In this document: in pieces, positions 1 to 5,274 of the stretch
Layout: each line of letters begins with the position of its first letter
Position numbering within the stretch: position 1 is the first letter of the stretch
Source: an uncultured Bacteroidota bacterium
GTDB taxonomy: Bacteria > Bacteroidota > Bacteroidia > Bacteroidales > SZUA-534
Direction of reading: 5' to 3'
NCBI GenBank assembly: GCA_937899145.1
Contig: CALBPW010000490.1
Span: forward strand, 1-6,057
DNA length: 6,057 nucleotides
Translations under genes and position numbers: made by a program
Notes under the pieces: model-generated
Databases searched by the model: none
What the model saw: only the letters and a program-made list of their open reading frames with translations
Told to the model about the DNA's origin: nothing

Positions 1-31
1 AATAATATAAATAAAAAAAATTAAAAATAAA
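1..31 (+). promoter_or_regulatory. A+T-only leader before the eukaryote-like ORF
   Basis: All 31 bases are A or T, mostly A. There is an in-frame TAA at 8-10, so the ATG at 32 is the first possible start in this frame within the window. The base before the ATG is A and a run of A precedes it, as is common in A+T-rich protists and fungi. No Shine-Dalgarno sequence is present. I cannot identify a specific promoter element; the leader role is inferred from position. Confidence 0.3.
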
Positions 32-2023
32 ATGACATCAAACGAAGAGCCTCAAGCATTGCCTTCATTATCAGATATAATGAATCCAGAATCAGATATA
101 AAACCCATACCTAATAATTTACGAATGAGTTTGGCCGAAAGTAAGCAAGTGAACGAGAAAATAAGTGAATTAATTGCAGATCGACATAGTAATGATATAA
201 ATGAAGGAAAAGATGATAATGATACTCAAATAAGAAATAAAAGTTTTTTAGATAGACTCAAGAAAAGGGGAAAAGATGGAAATGAATCTGAAGAAAAACC
301 TGAGGATAATAAGGAAAATGAACAAGTTACCACATTGACAACTTTAAATGATTTAATAGAAGAAAAAAAAGAAGAAAATAATGATGATAATAATAATGAA
401 ATAAAGGAGGAAGAAATTAATGTAGAAAATAGTAAAGAAGAAAATAATAATGATAATAATGAAATAAAGGAAGAAATTGTTAATATAGAAAATAATAAAG
501 AAGATGATATTGAAAAAAATGATGAAATAAAGGAAGAAGTAATTAATATAGAGAACAACAAAGAAGATAATATTGATGATAATAAAGAAATAAATGAAGA
601 AGTTATTAATATAGAAAATAATAAAGATGATGATATAGAAAAAAATAATGAAAACAAGGAAATAGAAGAAGACAATAAAATAGAAATAAAAGAAGAAAAA
701 AATCAAGAAATAGAAGAAGAGAAAATAATAGAAATAAAGAAAGAAATAAAGGAAGAAAAACCTATAGAAGAAACAAAAGAAGAAAATATTGAATCAAAAA
801 ATATAGAAAAAATAGAAGAAGATTCCCTTAAGGAAACTAAATTAGAAAATAAATCTATCAGTAATAAAAGTAAAAGCCGAAGTAAAAGCAAATCAAATAA
901 ATCTAATAAATCTAATTCAAAAAGTAAAGCAAGTTATAAACAACAAGGATCTTTATATTCAAATAATTCCAACAAATCAAATTCTATAAAAGTATTACCA
1001 AAATCTCAGCAAATTTTAAAAAATAATTTAAAGCCAAAAAGTTCCGAAAAAAGAAATATAGATAAAATAATAAAAAAAAATAGAACATTTCAAAAGCCAA
1101 AACCAATAGTAAAAATAAATAAAGCAAATACGGCTGTAATAAAAACAACAAAAAAAAGAAAATTCGATGAAGAAAAATTTAAAAAAGAGTTAGAATTTTT
1201 TAAACAATGCGAACAAAGAAAAAAAGAAAAAATTGAGAAATTAAAACAAGATAAAATCAAGAAAGAAATAGATAGTATCAACAATAAAAAAAATATTCAT
1301 TATCGCAAAAAATTACCACAAAAAAAATTACCTGATTTTTTAGAACGTATTTATACGAGAGACCTCGAAAAAAGAAAAGAAAAAAAACAAATCCTTACAA
1401 AAATATACACACCGACATTTACCCCTTTTTTATTTACCAAAGGAAATATTACCACTTATAAAAAGAAACAACCTAATGAAAAACAACAATATAATAATTT
1501 GATGACAAATTACAATAAAACCATTGAAGAAAACACTGATGAAAATATGGCCTATAATCAAACAGAAAATGTTTATAATGATGTATATAATGATAATAAA
1601 ATGAATAGATTAAATAGCAGTCAAAAAAGTCAAAGGACTAAAAAGAAAGTGAAATTTAATATGGAAGAAAATAATGAAGTTTTGGATAATAATGAGGAAA
1701 AAGAAGAAATTGTTCCGGTACATAATCGAGTTGATGTTGAAAATGCTTATAGAAATAAATTGTTTAGTAGAGGAGGAAAATTAAAAAGAAATAAAAGTGC
1801 TGAAATGATTCATGTAAAAGAATTACAACCACTTACGGGCTATATTCGTGGCGGTTGTTCGCCTATCGGAATGAAGAAAAATTACCCAACCTACCTTGAT
1901 GAGCAATGTATTTTGTACGACGAAATTTACATCAGCGCTGGTATCCGTGGAATGCAAATCAAGCTGTCGCCCAACGATTTACAAAAGGTTACAGGTTGTC
2001 AAATTTGTGAGTTGACAGTGTAG
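32..2023 (+). CDS. Chimeric ORF: low-complexity eukaryote-like protein joined to a YbaK C-terminus
   Basis: The frame encodes 663 residues. I do not recognise residues 1 to about 587. They are dominated by Asn, Lys, Glu, Asp, Ile and Ser and have no signal peptide or membrane segment. In order: a mixed N-terminus (1-110); an acidic region with a 21-residue tandem repeat (121-204); further E/K/I repeats to ~270; a Ser/Lys-rich RS-like stretch (274-318); a basic patch KKRK (374-377) that could act as a nuclear localisation signal; a likely charged coiled coil (~378-418); a motif-like YTPTFTPFLFTK (459-470) of a kind seen in protist proteins; and KKVKF (538-542), a possible PP1-docking motif. 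From about residue 588, and clearly from 594, the sequence is bacterial YbaK. Base and codon use change at the same place. All Gln codons are CAA/CAG and no in-frame TAA/TAG occurs, so the standard code suffices. The single frame is visible in the sequence; that it is one real protein is doubtful, and the native C-terminus of the eukaryote-like part is probably missing. Confidence 0.55.
   Translation: MTSNEEPQALPSLSDIMNPESDIKPIPNNLRMSLAESKQVNEKISELIADRHSNDINEGKDDNDTQIRNKSFLDRLKKRGKDGNESEEKPEDNKENEQVTTLTTLNDLIEEKKEENNDDNNNEIKEEEINVENSKEENNNDNNEIKEEIVNIENNKEDDIEKNDEIKEEVINIENNKEDNIDDNKEINEEVINIENNKDDDIEKNNENKEIEEDNKIEIKEEKNQEIEEEKIIEIKKEIKEEKPIEETKEENIESKNIEKIEEDSLKETKLENKSISNKSKSRSKSKSNKSNKSNSKSKASYKQQGSLYSNNSNKSNSIKVLPKSQQILKNNLKPKSSEKRNIDKIIKKNRTFQKPKPIVKINKANTAVIKTTKKRKFDEEKFKKELEFFKQCEQRKKEKIEKLKQDKIKKEIDSINNKKNIHYRKKLPQKKLPDFLERIYTRDLEKRKEKKQILTKIYTPTFTPFLFTKGNITTYKKKQPNEKQQYNNLMTNYNKTIEENTDENMAYNQTENVYNDVYNDNKMNRLNSSQKSQRTKKKVKFNMEENNEVLDNNEEKEEIVPVHNRVDVENAYRNKLFSRGGKLKRNKSAEMIHVKELQPLTGYIRGGCSPIGMKKNYPTYLDEQCILYDEIYISAGIRGMQIKLSPNDLQKVTGCQICELTV
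392..643 (+). repeat. 63-bp tandem repeat, four units, coding
   Basis: Four in-frame units of exactly 63 bp (21 residues) occupy residues 121-141, 142-162, 163-183 and 184-204. Each begins with a form of N-N/D/K-E-I-K/N-E-E, passes through an I-N-I/V-E-N core, and ends in a K-E/D-D-rich tail. A degenerate fifth copy begins at residue 205 and decays into shorter E/K/I repeats. The three later units are closest to one another. This is a coding minisatellite that probably expanded by unequal crossover or slippage; the product would be a highly acidic, disordered or helical stretch. It is not a CRISPR array: the units abut with no spacers and are translated throughout. Confidence 0.85.
851..985 (+). 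other. Ser/Lys-rich RS-like low-complexity stretch
   Basis: Residues 274-318 are mostly Ser, Lys and Asn, with alternating patterns such as SKSRSKSKSNKSNKS. This resembles the Arg/Ser or Lys/Ser domains of eukaryotic nuclear and RNA-associated proteins, which are disordered and heavily phosphorylated. It follows the acidic repeat region and precedes a Lys-rich basic region, so the protein has an acidic half and a basic half. It is one reason to regard this segment as eukaryotic. Function is unknown. Confidence 0.6.
1778..1813. other. Probable junction between eukaryote-like and bacterial DNA
   Basis: Left of this interval the DNA is about four-fifths A+T and encodes low-complexity N/K/E-rich protein. 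Right of it the composition is close to balanced and the same frame encodes conserved YbaK sequence (HVKELQPLTGYIRGG onward, from 1811). An A-rich tract at about 1777-1796 would provide microhomology for a false or illegitimate join. The exact breakpoint cannot be fixed, because residues KSAEMI (588-593) could belong to either side; from memory, Bacteroidales YbaK proteins often carry a similar AEMIHVKEL stretch, which would put the break nearer 1790. No transposase, terminal repeat or tRNA lies nearby to explain an insertion. Confidence 0.7.
1796..2023 (+). pseudogene. ybaK: C-terminal fragment of Cys-tRNA(Pro) deacylase, YbaK/EbsC family
   Basis: Residues ~589-663 of the long frame match the C-terminal part of the YbaK/EbsC family, which hydrolyses Cys mischarged onto tRNA(Pro) in the cytoplasm. 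The visible signature is TGYIRGGCSPIGMKK, then YPTYLDE, then a strand pattern like EIYISAGIRGMQIKLSP, and a short ELTV end with stop TAG. Family members have about 155-160 residues, so roughly the first half is missing, including the segment with the conserved substrate-binding lysine. The fragment alone should not be active. Whether it is a gene remnant or an intact gene cut by a false join cannot be told from here; I favour the latter because the remaining residues look well conserved. It converges on pyrG with 39 bp between the stops, where I see no clear terminator. Boundary at the left is approximate. Confidence 0.8.
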
Positions 2024-2062
2024 GAGAGGGCGACAACTTAAATTGCTGATAAACAGTCAAAA

Positions 2063-3667
2063 CTATTTTTCCTTTGCGGCTTCAACAAACCCCACAAACA
2101 AAGGGTGGGGGCGGGTTGGACGGCTTTTAAACTCTGGATGAAACTGACAAGCGACAAAATATCGGCAATTTGGATTTTCGACAATCTCAACAAGGTTTAG
2201 TTTTCTGTTTATTCCTGAAAAAATCAATCCCGCATTTTCTATTGTTTTTCTGTAATTATTGTTAAATTCGTAGCGGTGCCGGTGACGCTCGACAATGTGA
2301 TCGTTGCCATAAACGGCGGCGGCTTTTGAACCTGAAAGAAGGTTGCAATCGTAGTTGCCAAGCCGAAGTGTGCCACCCATATTTACAACATCTTTTTGTT
2401 CCTCCATTAGGCAGATTACGGGGTGCGTCGTTTTATTGTCAAATTCGGTTGAGGTGGCGTTTTTCAGGTTGCAGACATTTCGCGCAAACTCGATGGTGGC
2501 AATCTGCATTCCCAAACAAAGTCCCAAGTAAGGCACATTGCGCTCGCGGGCGAAACGGCAGGCCTTCACCATTCCCTCGATTCCGCGGCTTCCGAATCCG
2601 CCAGGAACCACAATCCCCGCAAACGGCTCAAGCGTGCGGGCCACTTCGGTGTCGGTCATTGGCTCAAGCGTCTCGCTGTCGACATAGTCAACGTGAACCC
2701 GCACGCCAAACTTGTAGCCTGCGTGCTTAAGTGCTTCAGCCACACTGATATACGCGTCCTGCAAATCGGTGTATTTCCCGACAAGGGCAACGTGCGTATC
2801 GTGTTTCAGATGATTGACGCGGCTCACCATATCGGTCCAGAATTTTATATCGAATTTGCCGCGCGGCAGTCGCAACCGTTTGATTATCAGCGAATCTATT
2901 TTCTGCCTATGGTAGAGCAGCGGTATTTGGTAGATGTTGCCGACATCGGAGCTTGAAATGACGCAATCGGCAGGCACAGAGCAGAACAGACCGATTTTTC
3001 GGCGCACGTCGGCATCGAGTATCACGGGCGTGCGGCAGACGATAATGTCGGGTTGGATGCCCTTGCCCCGCAACTCAATCACTGAGTGCTGTGTCGGTTT
3101 GGTTTTCAACTCGTTAGACCCGAACAGCGCGGGCACCAGCGTGGTGTGGATGAAGAGCGTGTCGTCGGGGTGGTTTTCGAGTTTCACTTGGCGCAGCGCC
3201 TCCAGAAACGCCTCACTCTCAATGTCGCCGATGGTGCCGCCAATCTCAGTAATAACCACGTCGGCACCCGACGACGAAGCCGCCTCGTAAATCTTGTTCT
3301 TAATCTCGTCGGTGACGTGCGGCACAATCTGCACCGTGCCGCCAAGAAAATCGCCGCGCCGCTCCTTGTCGATGACCGATTTCAGCACCTTGCCCATTGT
3401 GATGTTCGACGTGTAGTTCATTTCTTCGTCGATAAATCGCTCATAATGACCCAAATCCAAGTCGGTTTCGGTGCCGTCGGCTGTGACGAAAACCTCGCCG
3501 TGCTGATAGGGGCTCATTGTGCCAGGGTCAACGTTGATGTATGGGTCGAACTTCTGCATAAAAACCTTGTGGCCGTGCGCTTTAAGCAGCAGCGCCACGC
3601 TCGATGCCGTGATGCCCTTTCCCAATCCTGACACCACTCCGCCTGTTACAAACACAAATTTTGACAT
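2063..3667 (-). CDS. pyrG: CTP synthase (glutamine-hydrolysing)
   Basis: This 534-residue protein converts UTP, ATP and glutamine to CTP, the last step of pyrimidine nucleotide synthesis; the E. coli enzyme has 545. The N-terminal synthetase domain (1 to ~270) opens with FVFVTGGVVSGLGKG, whose GLGKG (14-18) is the nucleotide-binding loop. It also has the UTP/Mg region DLDLGHYERF with Asp71 (69-78), and TEIGGTIGDIES with Glu141. The C-terminal class I glutamine amidotransferase domain (~290-534) has PGGFGSRG (355-362), the nucleophile Cys384 in GLCLGMQ, and the His510/Glu512 pair in FHPEF. All key residues are present, so it should be active. The start is fixed by the conserved MSKFVFVTGG. There is no Shine-Dalgarno sequence; the leader is A-rich and made of 7-bp repeats. 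It lies 226 bp downstream of purF on the same strand and probably has its own promoter, which I could not locate. Confidence 0.98.
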   Translation of the reverse strand: MSKFVFVTGGVVSGLGKGITASSVALLLKAHGHKVFMQKFDPYINVDPGTMSPYQHGEVFVTADGTETDLDLGHYERFIDEEMNYTSNITMGKVLKSVIDKERRGDFLGGTVQIVPHVTDEIKNKIYEAASSSGADVVITEIGGTIGDIESEAFLEALRQVKLENHPDDTLFIHTTLVPALFGSNELKTKPTQHSVIELRGKGIQPDIIVCRTPVILDADVRRKIGLFCSVPADCVISSSDVGNIYQIPLLYHRQKIDSLIIKRLRLPRGKFDIKFWTDMVSRVNHLKHDTHVALVGKYTDLQDAYISVAEALKHAGYKFGVRVHVDYVDSETLEPMTDTEVARTLEPFAGIVVPGGFGSRGIEGMVKACRFARERNVPYLGLCLGMQIATIEFARNVCNLKNATSTEFDNKTTHPVICLMEEQKDVVNMGGTLRLGNYDCNLLSGSKAAAVYGNDHIVERHRHRYEFNNNYRKTIENAGLIFSGINRKLNLVEIVENPNCRYFVACQFHPEFKSRPTRPHPLFVGFVEAAKEK

Positions 3668-3672
3668 ATCTA

Positions 3673-3707
3673 TTTTTGATTATTGATTTTCGATTTATGA
3701 TTTTTGA
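3673..3707 (-). repeat. Five tandem 7-bp units in the pyrG leader
   Basis: On the plus strand there are five consecutive, perfectly phased heptamers of the form TTNNNGA: 3673-3679, 3680-3686, 3687-3693, 3694-3700 and 3701-3707. The first and last are identical (TTTTTGA). In the direction of pyrG transcription they read TCNNNAA and end 5 bases before the ATG. They therefore form the immediate 5' leader, where a ribosome-binding site would be expected, and give it a strong A bias. A-rich leaders without Shine-Dalgarno sequences are usual in Bacteroidetes. Whether the phasing has a role or is just slippage is unknown. Confidence 0.75.
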
Positions 3708-3713
3708 ACGCAG

Positions 3714-3731
3714 TCCCGATAACTGTCGGGA
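3714..3731. repeat. Short perfect palindrome TCCCGA/TCGGGA
   Basis: TCCCGA (3714-3719) and TCGGGA (3726-3731) are perfect inverted copies with a 6-base centre. CAGT (3711-3714) and ACTG (3722-3725) form a second, overlapping inverted pair. It is G+C-rich within an A+T-rich spacer, which makes it stand out. From memory, similar CCCGATA..TATCGGG palindromes recur between genes in Bacteroidetes genomes, so this may be one copy of a dispersed element. It could form a small hairpin in RNA read from either strand, but there is no clear U-tract to mark a terminator. Confidence 0.5.
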
Positions 3732-3770
3732 ACACAGAATACCCAGATTAACGCATATTTTTAAATGTCT

Positions 3771-3834
3771 CTAACCGATTGTATCAGATTCAATCAGAAT
3801 AAGTTATCGGTTAAAATCAGATTGAATCGGTTAG
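3771..3834. repeat. Imperfect 20-bp inverted repeat in the purF-pyrG spacer
   Basis: The arms 3771-3790 and 3815-3834 match at 17 of 20 positions as inverted copies, with the outer ten (CTAACCGATT / AATCGGTTAG) perfect and a 24-base loop. A second pairing is possible: 3787-3798 with 3817-3828 (11 of 12). The left side also contains a direct repeat with a 10-bp period (GATTGTATCA then GATTCAATCA), and TCGGTTA occurs twice on the right. It lies 60 to 123 bp beyond the purF stop. It could act as a 3' stabilising hairpin, a weak terminator for the dapF-purF transcript, or a protein-binding site. No obvious U-tract follows in the purF direction, so a standard intrinsic terminator is not supported. 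Confidence 0.6.
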
Positions 3835-3893
3835 CGATTTTCCTACCATTCTGCCGTCATATTAATTGCTCATTATTAATTATTTCCTAACTC

Positions 3894-5249
3894 CTAATCG
3901 TACAACTTTGTCGGATACCGTCCAGTGAAGCAGGCGGCGCACAAATCGGTGCGGTTACCAGCCTGATACATAGCCTTTTCCGACAGGAAATAGAGTGAGT
4001 CGGCACCCACAAAATCGCGAATCTGCTCCACGCTGTTGTTTGCGCCAATCAACTGTTCCGACGTGCCAGTGTCGATGCCGTAATAGCATGGAAAAGCGTA
4101 CTTCGGGCTTGCAATGCACAGATGAACCTCGCGGGCGCCAGCTTCGCGTAACATTCTGACAATCTGCCTCGAAGTGGTGCCGCGCACTATCGAGTCGTCG
4201 ATTAGAACAATGCGTTTGCCGCTGACCACGCTGCGCACGGGCGAGAGTTTCATTTTCACGCCGCGGTCGCGCAACTCCTGCGTGGGCTGAATGAATGTCC
4301 GCGCAACGTATTTGCTCTTCAACAGCCCCATTTCGTAAGGGATTCCGCTCGCCTCGGCATAACCGATGGCGGCACTCAAACTTGAATCGGGCACTCCCAC
4401 CACAATGTCCGCCTCAACTGGATGCTCCTTGAAGAGCTGTTTTCCCGAATTTTTGCGGTACGCGTGGACGTTGCAGCCTTCGATATCGCTGTCGGGTCGG
4501 GCAAAATAGATGTACTCCATTGCGCACATATTGTGGTGGCATTCAGCGGTATAGCGGTTCGAGCGCAAGCCGTGATGATCGATGGCGAGCACCTCGCCAG
4601 GCTCAACGTCGCGCTGAAACTCCGCTCCAATGGTGTCGAAAGCGCACGTCTCGCTCGCCACAATGAAGCCGTCGCCCAATCGCCCTACCGACAGCGGATG
4701 AAAGCCGTACTTGTCGCGGCAGGCGTAGAGTCTGTTGGCGGTCATAACCACAAGCGAGAAAGCACCCTCCAGAATGTTGAGCGCGTCGAGAATGTTGTGG
4801 ATGCGGTGGTCGTCAGTGTAGTTTTTCTTGATGAGATGTGCGAAAAGTTCGCTGTCCGATGTGGTCTGAAACAAACTTCCGCGCTGCTCCTGATAGCGGC
4901 GTATCTCGTTGAAATTGACAATATTGCCATTGTGAGCAAGCGCAAAATCGCCTGTATGATGGCGGAACGAGAAAGGCTGCACATTTTCAATTCCGCCCAC
5001 GTTGGTTGTAGGGTAGCGTACGTGTCCGATGGCGATGTTGCCCGTCAAGGCAGAGAGATTCTGTTGGTTAAAAACTTCATTCACAAGTCCTTGACCTTTC
5101 ATAATGTGCATTTCGCCATTGTCGAAAGTAACAATCCCGCAACTCTGCTGCCCGCGGTGCTGAAGGCTGTGGAGCGCATAGTAGGCCAGCCGCGCGGCAT
5201 CCTGCACCCCGTAAATTCCCAACACACCGCACTCGTGATGAATACCCAT
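3894..5249 (-). CDS. purF: Amidophosphoribosyltransferase, iron-sulfur type
   Basis: PurF catalyses the first committed step of purine synthesis: PRPP plus glutamine gives phosphoribosylamine, in the cytoplasm. The 451-residue product resembles the B. subtilis type along its whole length. The N-terminal glutaminase domain (7 to ~230) has Cys7 as predicted nucleophile, reached by removing a 6-residue propeptide (MGIHHE). It also has LQHRGQQS (29-36), Arg78 in HVRYPT, HNGN (106-109) and Asp132. The phosphoribosyltransferase domain has the PRPP loop VLIDDSIVRGTTS (348-360). Cys242, Cys388, Cys437 and Cys440 align with the four 4Fe-4S ligands of the B. subtilis enzyme, which suggests an oxygen-sensitive, cluster-containing enzyme. 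The ATG is placed by the short propeptide usual for the family. It begins 25 bp after the dapF stop, so co-transcription is likely. No Shine-Dalgarno sequence is seen, and I found no PurR-like operator. Confidence 0.97.
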   Translation of the reverse strand: MGIHHECGVLGIYGVQDAARLAYYALHSLQHRGQQSCGIVTFDNGEMHIMKGQGLVNEVFNQQNLSALTGNIAIGHVRYPTTNVGGIENVQPFSFRHHTGDFALAHNGNIVNFNEIRRYQEQRGSLFQTTSDSELFAHLIKKNYTDDHRIHNILDALNILEGAFSLVVMTANRLYACRDKYGFHPLSVGRLGDGFIVASETCAFDTIGAEFQRDVEPGEVLAIDHHGLRSNRYTAECHHNMCAMEYIYFARPDSDIEGCNVHAYRKNSGKQLFKEHPVEADIVVGVPDSSLSAAIGYAEASGIPYEMGLLKSKYVARTFIQPTQELRDRGVKMKLSPVRSVVSGKRIVLIDDSIVRGTTSRQIVRMLREAGAREVHLCIASPKYAFPCYYGIDTGTSEQLIGANNSVEQIRDFVGADSLYFLSEKAMYQAGNRTDLCAACFTGRYPTKLYD

Positions 5250-5274
5250 AAATTGTTGATTGAATTTTTTACAA

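Noticed and set aside
392..643. CRISPR array
   Set aside because: The 63-bp units are contiguous with no unique spacers and are translated in frame; there are no cas genes.
226..891. Minus-strand Ser/Phe/Leu/Ile-rich open frames opposite the low-complexity gene
   Set aside because: They are complements of GAA/AAT/ATA-rich codons and merely mirror the repeats; hydrophobic runs result from the base composition.
32..1795. Ciliate-type genetic code with reassigned stop codons
   Set aside because: No in-frame TAA or TAG occurs over nearly 590 codons and Gln is always CAA or CAG, so nothing requires a variant code. This does not by itself exclude a ciliate source.
2024..2062. Bidirectional terminator between ybaK and pyrG
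   Set aside because: The 39-bp convergent gap contains no convincing G+C-rich stem followed by a T-tract on either strand.
2326..3631. Plus-strand open frames across pyrG
   Set aside because: They lie wholly within a clearly conserved CTP synthase gene on the other strand and have no recognisable protein features.
3668..3770. Bacteroidetes-type promoter (TTTG near -33, TAnnTTTG near -7) for pyrG
   Set aside because: I read the minus strand for this pattern and found only weak partial matches, none with both elements at the right spacing.
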